A DNA stretch of 64,000 nucleotides from CAWGYT01 sp963826795 (lineage in GTDB: Bacteria > Planctomycetota > Planctomycetia > Pirellulales > Pirellulaceae): positions 248,001 through 312,000 of the forward strand of contig CAWGYT010000020.1 of NCBI GenBank assembly GCA_963826795.1, in the 5' to 3' direction. Shown here piece by piece: positions 8,713-17,246 of this stretch. Both the position numbers and the translations under genes were made by a program. How positions within the stretch are numbered: position 1 is the stretch's first letter; each line of letters begins with the position of its first letter. A model generated the notes under the pieces. It saw nothing but the letters and a program-made list of their open reading frames with translations. It ran no database searches and had not been told where the DNA came from.

Positions 8713-10113
8713 ATGCAAGCGAAAGCAGATCATCCACGGCGTTTCCTCACCCTGGGAGCGCGGCCGAACGGCGCGAGGTCAGTGACCGCGTGCGGGCGGG
8801 TCGCCCGGATGCTGGCCGCCCGGATGCTGGCCGCCCGGATGCTGGCCGCCTGGATGCTGGCCGCCTGGATGCTGGCCGGCACAACTGAGGCCCTCGGCCA
8901 GGAACCCAAGACGTACGTGGCGATGTACACCAATTCGGCGCCCGTGATCGATGGGATCTTGACTGGCGACCGCGAATGGGATGCCGCGGAATCTGGGGGA
9001 GATGACTGGCGGATCTTTGCCTCCGGCGTCCCCGATCCCTACCAGAATCGGTTTGCGATGTTGTGGGATGAAGCGGGACTCTATGTCCAGCACCAAGTGG
9101 ACTACCTGGCCTGGAAAAACCAAGGCCACACGTGGGAGCTTCAATACGAGAACTTGAATCTATTCTTCGATCCCAATACGGATTCGGAGGCGAACGAGAA
9201 CACGGAGTTTTTTGGCTACAGCACGGACGGCTACCAATTGGCGATCAATCAGCCGTTGGGGGAAAGCGAGATCAGTCCCTCGGCCGTCACCGCCGGCATG
9301 TTCGCCGATGCCTATGTCAACAATTTGTTCATTAGTGGCTCCGCCGGACCTTATTCGGCCTTTTCCGGCATCGTGATGAAACAGAACACCAGCGTCGTGG
9401 ATCAGTTCGGCTACCTCGAGTTGTTCATCCCCTGGACCGACTTTGACGCGACCGACCCCAACGATGGCTTCGACCCGGTTCTGGACGACGTCGGCCTGTA
9501 TCACCCCGCTCCCCCGACCGACGGCGAGGAGTGGTACTTCAACGTGGCGCGAATGCAGTCCAACGGGTCGTGGCCCGCCTGGGATTCGCCCTCCGATGCC
9601 GATTTTCTGCGCGAGCGTCCTCACGGATTGTTGCGATTCGCTCGCGGCAACGCCGACCCGTGTGACGTGGACGGGGACGGGGACTGCGATGCGGACGACA
9701 TCGATGCGATCTCGTTGGCCGTCCTGGGCGGCGTCGCCGAGCTGCGGCTGGATTTTAACGAGGACGGCGACGTGACCGACGCGGATCGCGTGTTTTACGT
9801 CGAACAGCTGCTGGAGTCGTGGATCGGCGACGCCAATCTGGACCGCGAGTTCAACACGGCGGACCTTGTGACCGCTTTCCAGGAAGGCGGCTACGAGGAC
9901 GGAATCCCCGGTAACGCCGGCTGGGCGTCGGGCGATTGGAGCGGCGATCTGGATTTTGACACGAGCGATTTCGTCGCGGCCTTTCAAGCGGGTGGATTCG
10001 AGCTGGGACCTCGCGTGCCGCCCGCCGCGGCCGCCGTCCCCGAGCCCACATCGTCGATTCTGCTGGCCCTGGGGTTGGGATCCGTCCTGCTGGGTACCGC
10101 CCGCCGACGATAG
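8713..10113 (+). CDS. exported CBM9/DOMON-like protein with dockerin-like repeats and PEP-CTERM anchor
   Basis: A 466-residue secreted protein starting at the ATG at 8713, after GGGAGAAAAGAG. The signal peptide core is built from five repeats of (R/W)MLAA. Residues about 75-310 resemble a CBM9-like/DOMON carbohydrate-binding fold (APVIDGILTGDREWDAAE, then LFIPWTDFD). Then come calcium-binding, dockerin-like loops (CDVDGDGDCDADDIDA, DFNEDGDVTDADR, GDANLDREFNTADLV, DWSGDLDFDTSDFV). It ends VPEPTSSILLALGLG...ARRR, a PEP-CTERM sorting signal. This architecture is common in planctomycetes. Ligand unknown. It is divergent from the release-factor-like gene. Confidence 0.88.
   Translation: MQAKADHPRRFLTLGARPNGARSVTACGRVARMLAARMLAARMLAAWMLAAWMLAGTTEALGQEPKTYVAMYTNSAPVIDGILTGDREWDAAESGGDDWRIFASGVPDPYQNRFAMLWDEAGLYVQHQVDYLAWKNQGHTWELQYENLNLFFDPNTDSEANENTEFFGYSTDGYQLAINQPLGESEISPSAVTAGMFADAYVNNLFISGSAGPYSAFSGIVMKQNTSVVDQFGYLELFIPWTDFDATDPNDGFDPVLDDVGLYHPAPPTDGEEWYFNVARMQSNGSWPAWDSPSDADFLRERPHGLLRFARGNADPCDVDGDGDCDADDIDAISLAVLGGVAELRLDFNEDGDVTDADRVFYVEQLLESWIGDANLDREFNTADLVTAFQEGGYEDGIPGNAGWASGDWSGDLDFDTSDFVAAFQAGGFELGPRVPPAAAAVPEPTSSILLALGLGSVLLGTARRR
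8806..8880 (+). repeat. 15-bp minisatellite inside a signal-peptide coding region
   Basis: Five direct 15-bp units (8806-8820, 8821-8835, 8836-8850, 8851-8865, 8866-8880) of the form (C/T)GGATGCTGGCCGCC. Each encodes one Arg/Trp-Met-Leu-Ala-Ala block. Unit length is a multiple of three, so gain or loss changes the length of the hydrophobic core without breaking the frame. Confidence 0.9.
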
Positions 10114-10134
10114 GCGGCCTAAATGGTCCTGCCC

Positions 10135-10157
10135 CGGGTGGGCGAGGCTCCCGGCCC
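10135..10157. repeat. partial copy of the GGGCGAGGCTCC repeat family
   Basis: CGGGTGGGCGAGGCTCCCGG lies between the convergent dockerin and dehydrogenase genes. It resembles the left arm of the palindromes at 29139, 34195 and 48281. No clear right arm is present. Confidence 0.4.
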
Positions 10158-10178
10158 GACGCCCTGTCGGCTCTTGGG

Positions 10179-12248
10179 TTACATGGCGGGTACCGAGAGC
10201 GGGCGGCCGTTGTCGCTGGCCGACAGCTGGAGAAAGTACGGAACGGCCCGCTCGGCCCAGGCCTGGGCATCGGGAAAGCCTTGAGCTCCGCCGCCGAGAC
10301 AGGACCGCAGCATTTCGGTGTCGATGATGCCCGGATTCATCGGAATGGCGGCCATGGTCTCGGGTAGTTCACGAGCCAGGCTTTGCGTCAGTCCTTCGAC
10401 GGCCCATTTGCTGGCGCAATAGGGCGCGACCTTCGAGGCCGGGCTCCGGCCCCAGCCTGAGCTCAGGTTGATAATCACTCCCTGACGTCGCTTGACCATC
10501 GCGGGCAGCAGCGCGTGCAGGACGTGGAACATGCCCTTGAGATTGATATCGACCAGCTGGCCAAACTCGGCGACCGGGACTTCCCACAACCGGGCGTTTC
10601 GATTGATCACGGCCGCATTATTAATCAGCAGATCGGGCGGGCCGCTTCGCGCCAGCACCTGCTCGATCCACGAAACGACCTGCTCGTAATGCGAGATGTC
10701 CAGTGCCGTGAAGTCGTGCGGCGGCCCGAGTTCGGCCTGCAGTTGCTCGACGGCGTCGGTCGTGCGAGCACAGCCCGTGACCTGATGCCCGGCGGCCGCG
10801 AAACCTGCGGCGAGTGCACGGCCCAGGCCGCGACTGGTCCCGGTGATCAGAATGTGCATGGGAACCTCGATTCGGCCGCCACGGGGGGGTGGGGGGCGGG
10901 CGAGTCGCCCCGCCTCGTGGGTTTTGTTCAGTCCGGTGCGGTGGCCAAACGAAGCGTCGACGCCAGCGGGATCCTGCGCGTAGTAGACGGTCATGCTGAG
11001 CGTCAGCAGGACGGCCACCAGGGAGATCCAGAGTGACGAGCGTAAAAACAAGTTCAAGAAACTCACTTGGTCGGTCGTCACGTTCCGGATCACCATCACC
11101 GCAATGTATCCAAGATAGCCAAACGCGTCGGCCAGATACATCAGGTAACCGATATTGCCGCGTTCCCGAAAGGCCGCGATCAATCGTTCGAAGACCGTCG
11201 TGTGAAAGGCGACGTAGGGGACATACATCCCGAGTCCGGCGAGCACCATGAAGGGGAAGGCGGAAAGCGCTCCGGCTTGCTGCCCCAGCACGGCGGCAAG
11301 AACCAACACAAAGCCGCCTGCGATCAGCCCCAGGGCTCCCAGAAATGCCCGCCGATTACATCGGATCCAAATCGCCGCCCCGTTGACGATCACGACGCCG
11401 AACATCACGAGTGTTTCAGACTGCGCGAAAATCTCGGGCTTCCCCGGATGCCCCAGATCGCGCCAGATTTCGACCGCGAAATCGTCCCGGATGCTCCGCA
11501 TCACCGTCAGCAACATGTAGGTCAGCACCAGCGCCGTCAGGCCGAGCCAGTGACGCCGCAGAAACTGGCCGCGCTGATCGCGGTCCATCGGAGCCCGCGC
11601 CGATCGATGCTCGACATCGACTCGCGTCGGCGGCGGAATCTGGCTGAGCATCCAGACGCCGAGGAGCAACGGGACCACAAACAACAACCCCGTCAGACAC
11701 GGCATCCAGTACTCGGAGATCCCTCCCGCCACGACCAGGTAACGCCCCACCGACTTCACGCAGCCCGAGGACATGATGAAGCTGGCGCAGAGCCCCGCCG
11801 AAAGGGCCTCTGTCAGTTGTCGCCCTTCCAAGTAAGCCAGAACCAAACCGAACACCATCCCCAGCGGCAGGCCATTTAAGAACAGCATCACGAAATTCAA
11901 GGGCGGCGGCACGACGGCAAACAGCAGCAAGGCAACCTCGGCCCATCCGATCAGTCCCAGGATGCTCAGCGCACGTCGACTGGGCGGCATTTCGGAGATG
12001 ACGCGAATCCCCAGAAACTTTGAGATCGTATAGCCCGCTACCTGCGCCGCCACCAAAATCGTTTTGTAGCCAATCCCCCACAAGATCACGTCCTCGAACG
12101 TGCCTGCCGTGAACGGCTTGCGAAACGCGTACATGCAGAAGTAGGTTGTGAACGCAGCCACGATGCAATAGCTCGAAAAGATCGGCGCGGAGGTTCGCTG
12201 CAGCCAACGGGTGACGACGGATTGAGAGTCCGATGGAGCGCTGAACAT
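10179..12248 (-). CDS. MFS-like membrane protein (DUF5690-like) fused in frame to a short-chain dehydrogenase
   Basis: A single open frame of 689 codons. Residues 1 to about 430 have around a dozen hydrophobic segments and resemble DUF5690/MFS transporters (for example FAFRERGNIGYLMYLADAFGYL). Residues 464-689 form a complete short-chain dehydrogenase with TGTSRGLG cofactor loop, LLINNAAV, and catalytic Ser region plus YCASK. The joint is a proline/arginine-rich linker encoded by a G-tract region (10883-10900). An internal ATG at 10859, preceded by AGGTT, could start the dehydrogenase as a separate 226-residue protein. Natural fusion, overlapping genes, or a lost stop from an indel in the G-tract are all possible. 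Substrates unknown. Confidence 0.7.
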   Translation of the reverse strand: MFSAPSDSQSVVTRWLQRTSAPIFSSYCIVAAFTTYFCMYAFRKPFTAGTFEDVILWGIGYKTILVAAQVAGYTISKFLGIRVISEMPPSRRALSILGLIGWAEVALLLFAVVPPPLNFVMLFLNGLPLGMVFGLVLAYLEGRQLTEALSAGLCASFIMSSGCVKSVGRYLVVAGGISEYWMPCLTGLLFVVPLLLGVWMLSQIPPPTRVDVEHRSARAPMDRDQRGQFLRRHWLGLTALVLTYMLLTVMRSIRDDFAVEIWRDLGHPGKPEIFAQSETLVMFGVVIVNGAAIWIRCNRRAFLGALGLIAGGFVLVLAAVLGQQAGALSAFPFMVLAGLGMYVPYVAFHTTVFERLIAAFRERGNIGYLMYLADAFGYLGYIAVMVIRNVTTDQVSFLNLFLRSSLWISLVAVLLTLSMTVYYAQDPAGVDASFGHRTGLNKTHEAGRLARPPPPRGGRIEVPMHILITGTSRGLGRALAAGFAAAGHQVTGCARTTDAVEQLQAELGPPHDFTALDISHYEQVVSWIEQVLARSGPPDLLINNAAVINRNARLWEVPVAEFGQLVDINLKGMFHVLHALLPAMVKRRQGVIINLSSGWGRSPASKVAPYCASKWAVEGLTQSLARELPETMAAIPMNPGIIDTEMLRSCLGGGAQGFPDAQAWAERAVPYFLQLSASDNGRPLSVPAM

Positions 12249-12530
12249 CGTGGTTCACCGGTCGAGGGATTGATCTCGCGCACCGCAACGCGACCGCACT
12301 ACGATCGCGGAGACCCGCCGGCAGCTCAATCCCGAAACCAGGGCCTTCATCAGTTTTTCATGGAATCGCGCGCCCCGCTGGGTGCACGATTCGCCCCCCA
12401 GCCGCCCCAAGGCAGTCGGTTCGCGACCCCGCGCCCGACCGAATTGTGAACCTCGCCCGCGAGCGCCTATAATGCGGCCACCCTCGGCTTTGTCTCAAAG
12501 CCGAAGCAATTCAAGCGACCGGAGTTGACG

Positions 12531-13100
12531 ATGACGCCGCAGCCGAATTTCGAGAAGATCCTGCGAATTTTCGAGCAGCGCGGTGGCGAGCGGTACGGGA
12601 GCGAAGGGGTTTCGCAGCTGGAGCACGCGCTGCAGTGCGCGCAGCTCGCCGTGCAGGAGCAGGCGCCGGCCCGCTTGGTCGCGGCCGCCCTCCTGCACGA
12701 CCTGGGGCACCTGCTGGACACGGGGGACCTGCCGCACGATGTCGCCGCCAATCTGGACGATCACCACGAGACGAAAGCGGCGGAGTTTCTTCGTTCTGAG
12801 TTTGGCGAGGCCGTGTCCGAACCAATTCGATTGCATGTCGTCGCCAAACGATATCTTTGCACCATCCAGCCGGAGTACGCGGGGCAGTTATCCCCCACGT
12901 CTTACAAGAGCTTTCTTGACCAGGGTGGAAAAATGAGTCGAAGCGAACTCGAGGCGTTCGAAGCCGAGCCTTACCGGACCGAGGCGTTGCTGCTCCGCCG
13001 CTGGGACGATCTGGGAAAACAGGTTGCTCACGTGACTCCGCCGATCGAGCATTTCCTGCCGCATCTGGCGGAAGCCCATGTGACTTCCGGCGTGAAGTGA
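12531..13100 (+). CDS. HD-domain protein, PhnZ-like (phosphonate-degradation-associated HD family)
   Basis: A 189-residue protein starting at an ATG six bases after GGAG. It has the HD-type metal motifs HALQCAQLA, LLHDLGHLL and a later His in LHVVAKRYL. The C-terminal segment SYKSFLDQGGKMS...RRWDDLGK is typical of the PhnZ/MIOX-like branch, whose members include a mixed-valence di-iron oxygenase cleaving a hydroxyphosphonate. No other phosphonate genes are nearby, so the substrate is unproven. Its stop overlaps the start of the DUF309 gene (GTGA), so the two are likely translationally coupled. Confidence 0.75.
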   Translation: MTPQPNFEKILRIFEQRGGERYGSEGVSQLEHALQCAQLAVQEQAPARLVAAALLHDLGHLLDTGDLPHDVAANLDDHHETKAAEFLRSEFGEAVSEPIRLHVVAKRYLCTIQPEYAGQLSPTSYKSFLDQGGKMSRSELEAFEAEPYRTEALLLRRWDDLGKQVAHVTPPIEHFLPHLAEAHVTSGVK

Positions 13101-13696
13101 AACGCTCCATGCGTTATGCACCCGGCTTGGATCTACCGCCTTACACCTACATTCCCGGCCGCCGCCTTCATCCGATCAGTGACCCCGCGGGACACCGATT
13201 CGGCGATCAGCGGCCGCAGTCGTTCGTGCTCGATCCAGTCCACTGGCGGGACTGCGACGGCTACTGCTTCGCGGTGGACCTGTTCAACCATGGTTTCTAC
13301 TGGGAGTCGCACGAGGTGTGGGAAGGGTGTTGGAACGCGGCGGGGCGACGTGGTCCCGTCGCGGATTTCCTCAAGGGATTGATCAAGCTCGCGGCGGCCC
13401 TGGTCAAGGCATTGGAGGGACGACCCGAGGGCGCTCGCCGTCACGCCGAGCGGGCCGACGCTTTGTTTCGTTCGGTGGCCGCAGACGTCGATCCCCACGC
13501 CGACTCGTTCGCCGGCTTGCGGTGGGTGGACCTGGAACGATTGGCGAGGACCCTGCGGGCGCGCGCCGCGAAACTCAGCGACGTCGCGGCGACGCTTGAA
13601 ACGTCCGCTCCACCGGGAATCGCGGCGCGAGCGGTTCGTCCCTTGATCGCCGAACGCCTCGAATTGGCCGATTCGATCGATGACACGGCAAACTGA
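13097..13696 (+). CDS. DUF309 domain protein
   Basis: About 199 residues with the DUF309 signature: HGFYWESHEVWEGCW, then FLKGLIKLAAALVK and the helix RRHAERADALFRSV. The function of the family is unknown. The GTG at 13097 overlaps the stop of the HD-domain gene; an ATG at 13109 is an alternative start. The overlap suggests co-translation and possibly a shared process. Confidence 0.75.
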   Translation: MKRSMRYAPGLDLPPYTYIPGRRLHPISDPAGHRFGDQRPQSFVLDPVHWRDCDGYCFAVDLFNHGFYWESHEVWEGCWNAAGRRGPVADFLKGLIKLAAALVKALEGRPEGARRHAERADALFRSVAADVDPHADSFAGLRWVDLERLARTLRARAAKLSDVAATLETSAPPGIAARAVRPLIAERLELADSIDDTAN

Positions 13697-13771
13697 TTCG
13701 GGCGGGGGACGCCGTCCAGCGAAGGCTCGTGCTGTGTCACAGCTAAGTTCTGGAGTTGGGAAAGGGGGTCA

Positions 13772-13854
13772 GTTGGGAAAAGGGGTCAGGTCCCAAGAGT
13801 GCGAAGAACCCGAAGGGCCGGTCCGGCTTTTGGGACCTGACCCCTGTTCCCAAC
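13772..13854. repeat. palindromic GGGGTCAGGTCCC element, copy 1
   Basis: A 25-bp arm at 13772-13796 (GTTGGGAAAAGGGGTCAGGT then CCCAA) pairs with 13830-13854 with one mismatch. The 33-nt interior is unrelated to a gene. A partial extra copy of the left end lies at 13755-13771. A second full element occurs at 54152-54234. It resembles REP/REPIN or MITE-type non-autonomous repeats; no transposase is in the window. Confidence 0.75.
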
Positions 13855-13975
13855 GCTGGTGATGCAGCGCGCGGCGCGTTAGGATAAATGGCCTTCAGCC
13901 GTAGTTGGACGCGTGTGGTGGGAGTCGCTCGCGAAGTGCCACGTGCGGCGACTAAGAACGAGAGGAGCCAGTCCG

Positions 13976-14584
13976 GTGCAGCCAGAGATCTCCAACCGCA
14001 CGCCCGTCAATCAAGAGGCAACTCGATGGAAGGTCGCGTTCGTCATTTTGATGCTGGGCCTTCTCGCCTTCGCCGGCGGCTTCTGGATACGAGGCCATCG
14101 GACGCTCGATGACTCAAGCGGTGTCGAATTGCCCTTGAACCAGTTGCTGGCCGCACGAGAGCTCCACGCCGCCACCGCGGTCACGGGCGACACGTTCGCG
14201 ATGGCGACGGGATTGATTGACGACGGCGTCGAGGGATTGTATCTGCTGGACTTCGTCACGGGTGACCTCCAATGCTACGTGCTCAACTGGCGAACCAGTC
14301 GTTTCGCCGCGGTCTTTCGTGCGAACGTCGTCCAGGCGTTGGGGATCGATCCGGCCAAGTCGCCGAAGTATCTGTTGACGACCGGGTTGGTGAATTTCCC
14401 GCGAGGTGCCACCGCGGGGCGGCCCGGCAATTCGGTCGCGTACGTCATGGACACCACGACGGGTAATTTCGCCGCCTACGGACTTTCCTGGCGGCGCGAG
14501 TTGGCGGCCACCGGGCGACCTCAGGCCAATGCCCTGATCTTGCTGGACGTCGGAACGGCCCGCACCGCGGCCCTGCGGGAATAG
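13976..14584 (+). CDS. membrane-anchored protein of unknown function
   Basis: I choose the GTG at 13976, which follows GAGAGGAG, giving 202 residues. One transmembrane helix (VAFVILMLGLLAFAGGFWI) is near the N-terminus, followed by an outward domain of about 150 residues. That domain has two similar segments, LLDFVTGDLQCYVLNWRTSRF and VMDTTTGNFAAYGLSWRREL, suggesting a small beta-propeller-like or duplicated fold. The family looks planctomycete-specific; I do not recognise a named domain. The stop lies inside a 19-bp tandem repeat. The thiS gene follows after about 85 bp. Confidence 0.6.
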   Translation: MQPEISNRTPVNQEATRWKVAFVILMLGLLAFAGGFWIRGHRTLDDSSGVELPLNQLLAARELHAATAVTGDTFAMATGLIDDGVEGLYLLDFVTGDLQCYVLNWRTSRFAAVFRANVVQALGIDPAKSPKYLLTTGLVNFPRGATAGRPGNSVAYVMDTTTGNFAAYGLSWRRELAATGRPQANALILLDVGTARTAALRE

Positions 14585-14635
14585 CGCAGCCCTGCCAGAA
14601 TAGCGCAGCCCTGCCAGGATAGCGCAGCCCTGCGA
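14579..14635 (+). repeat. 19-bp tandem repeat spanning a stop codon
   Basis: Three units of (G)(A/G)ATAGCGCAGCCCTGCCA at 14579-14597, 14598-14616 and 14617-14635. The TAG that ends the preceding gene is in the first unit and is repeated in the others. Confidence 0.8.
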
Positions 14636-14668
14636 GAACAACTTCGCGCCTTGTCGGAATTGACGCAC

Positions 14669-14869
14669 GTGAAAATCATGGTGAATGGGACCGAGCAGAC
14701 GGTCGAGGGTGGGCTGGATCTGGCCACCTTCCTTGAGCAAATGCAGGTGAATCGACCGCAGGTCGCCGTCGAAGTCAACCAGGAACTGGTCCCGCGCGAG
14801 CGACACGGTGACTGGGTTTTGCAGGAGGGAGATCGGCTGGAGATCGTGACCCTGGTTGGCGGAGGTTGA
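14669..14869 (+). CDS. thiS: sulfur carrier protein ThiS
   Basis: A 66-residue ubiquitin-like protein beginning MKIMVNGTEQ and ending VTLVGGG. The C-terminal Gly-Gly is thiocarboxylated and donates sulfur to thiazole synthesis. The GTG at 14669 gives the usual family N-terminus; a TTG at 14651 would add six residues. It is followed after 21 bp by thiG, its partner. Confidence 0.9.
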   Translation: MKIMVNGTEQTVEGGLDLATFLEQMQVNRPQVAVEVNQELVPRERHGDWVLQEGDRLEIVTLVGGG

Positions 14870-14890
14870 TGTCCGTCGCGAGGCAATCCG

Positions 14891-15778
14891 ATGACCTCCG
14901 ACGGCGAGGACGTTCTTTTTTTTCGTGAGGCAGACGACGTGGCCACTGAGATTCAGCCTGGAACCGCCGAGCACTCATTTCGGATCGGGGAATTGGTCCT
15001 GCCGAGCCGTCTGATCCTGGGCACAGGCCGCTATGAGACGCCCGAGGTCATGGCCGCTTCGCTCGAGGCGTCCGGGACCCACTGTATCACGGTCGCCGTG
15101 CGACGCGAGCGGCTATACGACGAGCGGGGTCACAACCTGCTTGATTATCTGGATTTGAGTCGCTATGTCCTGTTGCCGAACACGGCCGGATGCTACACGG
15201 CCGAAGATGCGGTCCGAACGGCTCGCTTGGGTCGCGAGATTCTGCGAGGCCTGGAAAACGCCGGCGCGGACTGGGTCAAGCTGGAAGTCCTGGGCGACCC
15301 GAAGACGCTCTTGCCCGACCCCGTGGCAACGATTCAGGCCACCGAACGTCTCGTCGCCGACGGCTTTCAGGTCCTCTGTTACACCAGCGACGATCCGATC
15401 ATCGCTCGGCGATTGAAAGAGGTCGGCGCGACGGCTGTGATGCCGGCGGGGAGCCCGATCGGATCGGGGCAGGGAATTCTCAATCCGAACAATCTCCGCA
15501 TCTGCCTGGAATACCTCAAGCTGGGCGATCCCGACTATCCGGTCATTGTGGATGCCGGCGTGGGTACGGCCAGCGACGTGGCCCTCGCGATGGAACTGGG
15601 CGTGGACGGCGTCTTGCTCAATACCGCCGTCGCCCACGCGAAGGATCCGGTGGGAATGGCCCATGCGATGCGACTGGCGTGCGAAGCCGGTCGCTGGGCG
15701 TTTCGCTCCGGGCGAATCCCGAAGCGGCTCTATGCCACCGCCAGTAGCCCCAGCGAAGGTGTCGTGGGACACGATTGA
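14891..15778 (+). CDS. thiG: thiazole synthase ThiG
   Basis: A 295-residue TIM barrel that makes the thiamin thiazole phosphate from DXP, dehydroglycine and ThiS-thiocarboxylate. The catalytic lysine is in DWVKLEVLGDPKTLLPD. Phosphate-binding glycine loops are PAGSPIGSGQG and IVDAGVGTASDV. The N-terminus carries about 30 residues more than most ThiG proteins before FRIGELVLPSRLILGTGRY. It forms an operon with thiS. The neighbouring minus-strand gene converges on it. Confidence 0.95.
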   Translation: MTSDGEDVLFFREADDVATEIQPGTAEHSFRIGELVLPSRLILGTGRYETPEVMAASLEASGTHCITVAVRRERLYDERGHNLLDYLDLSRYVLLPNTAGCYTAEDAVRTARLGREILRGLENAGADWVKLEVLGDPKTLLPDPVATIQATERLVADGFQVLCYTSDDPIIARRLKEVGATAVMPAGSPIGSGQGILNPNNLRICLEYLKLGDPDYPVIVDAGVGTASDVALAMELGVDGVLLNTAVAHAKDPVGMAHAMRLACEAGRWAFRSGRIPKRLYATASSPSEGVVGHD

Positions 15779-15845
15779 CCCACGATTGGCCACGATTGAC
15801 CCCCTGGCGACTGATCCGCCGAGGCTGACAACGAACGCGTCGAGC

Positions 15846-16958
15846 TCAGCGGTCGAAAGCGGCGAACTGGTCCGAAGCCACCTGCGCCTTGCCGTCGACA
15901 ACGGGTTGGCCCGTTGCCAGCCGATAGCTGATGATCAGTGCCAATAGGGCGAAGGGGACCACCAAGAGAAGTCCCAGCCCCAGCGTGAAAAGGGTAAACA
16001 GTCCCCCGCCAAAACCGACGACCAGCCAGGTCGCAAATAAGGAAAACCCATTGCCCCGGCTGTAGTGAATGGATTCTCCGATCGCGCTCATGACACCTCG
16101 GTTCTGGTCGACCACGAACAAGTGAGCAAAGGCGACGCGGGTCAGCATGAAGGCCCAAATGACGCCCACCATCGCAATCACCAGAAACGCGCTGACTCCC
16201 GCGACGCCGAAATTGCCCGGAGCACCGCCCATCCCGCCGGCGGTTGCGATCACCCAGATCCCGATCCCGAGGAAAAAACCGAGCATCATTCCCAAGAACA
16301 TCAGGCCCAACAGAAGCAACAGTTGAACACCCAGGAGCTTCAGCACGAACGGCTGAATTTGAAAGACGCCTTGCGATGGATTCGGATGACCGCTGACGAG
16401 CCGCAGACCGTATCGCAGGGCCACTCCGAACAGGCAGGCGAACACCAACTGGCCCCATAGGGCGTTGCTCAGCGCGATCGGGACGCCCACCAACTGGTTC
16501 GAGTCGCCCACGTCTTGCGTCAGTCGACTGAGCGGATAGGTGAGTAGGAGCGCGACGATGTAGAGCCCGATCATGAGTAAGCCGAACTTCAGGCAGGGCC
16601 ACGGCTGCCGGCGAAAAAACGAAAGGGTCCCGCCCAGGATCTCGCCGAGCGTCACCCGACGATGGGTCAGCGGTCCGCCCAGCCGATCTTCCGAGAGGTA
16701 GTCCGGTTGGCCCTCGGCGACCGGCGCGGCATAGGGGTTCGCGACGGATCGAGGTTCGGCCCACGGCCCGGGCGGCGGCACGGGCGGCGGCACGGGCGGC
16801 GGCACGGGCGACCGTGGCGCGGGAAACTGGGTCTCCTGCGAAATCGGAGGAATCGGTGTCTGTCGACGGCACGTTGGACATTCGGCCATTTGCCCCGACG
16901 TTCCCTCGGGAACACGCAGACGCGACCCGCATTGCGGGCAGTCGAATTCGATGGACAT
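15846..16958 (-). CDS. zinc-ribbon membrane protein with proline-rich linker
   Basis: A 370-residue protein from the ATG at 16958; the open frame continues upstream but is antisense to the helicase. Residues 1-32 form a zinc ribbon (FDCPQCGSRLRV, AECPTCRRQ). A linker of Pro-Val repeats (PVPPPVPPPVPPPG) follows, then about six hydrophobic helices with glycine-zipper segments (LMFLGMMLGFFLGIGIW). The C-terminal part resembles DUF975/YciC-like membrane proteins. No catalytic motif is visible. It is divergent from the dinG-like gene. Function unknown. Confidence 0.7.
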   Translation of the reverse strand: MSIEFDCPQCGSRLRVPEGTSGQMAECPTCRRQTPIPPISQETQFPAPRSPVPPPVPPPVPPPGPWAEPRSVANPYAAPVAEGQPDYLSEDRLGGPLTHRRVTLGEILGGTLSFFRRQPWPCLKFGLLMIGLYIVALLLTYPLSRLTQDVGDSNQLVGVPIALSNALWGQLVFACLFGVALRYGLRLVSGHPNPSQGVFQIQPFVLKLLGVQLLLLLGLMFLGMMLGFFLGIGIWVIATAGGMGGAPGNFGVAGVSAFLVIAMVGVIWAFMLTRVAFAHLFVVDQNRGVMSAIGESIHYSRGNGFSLFATWLVVGFGGGLFTLFTLGLGLLLVVPFALLALIISYRLATGQPVVDGKAQVASDQFAAFDR

Positions 16959-17246
16959 AGTGACGATTGCGGTTGAAAGGTGCGGGCGGAGGCCGTGACG
17001 TCGTTCGACCCAGGCGAGGCCCCGGCATGCTGAGCCGAAATGTCGCGCGACGCCAATCGCGAGTCGTCGCCGGACGGATGCGCGCGGTCCGCCGAGGGCC
17101 GAGCCAGCCTCGACAAACCTTCGCCAGCGCGGGATAGTTCCCAGCATGGCGTCGGCGAGACGGCGAAATCGAGCGGGCGCGAGGCCGCCAGGGGGAACGG
17201 GCCAGGGATCGCAACGGGGGCGCGCCACAGGCGGCAGCGGAGAACC

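Noticed and set aside
14579..14635. Possible CRISPR array (also considered at 34138-34194 and 49329-49392)
   Set aside because: Units are directly adjacent with no spacers, and no cas gene is in the window.
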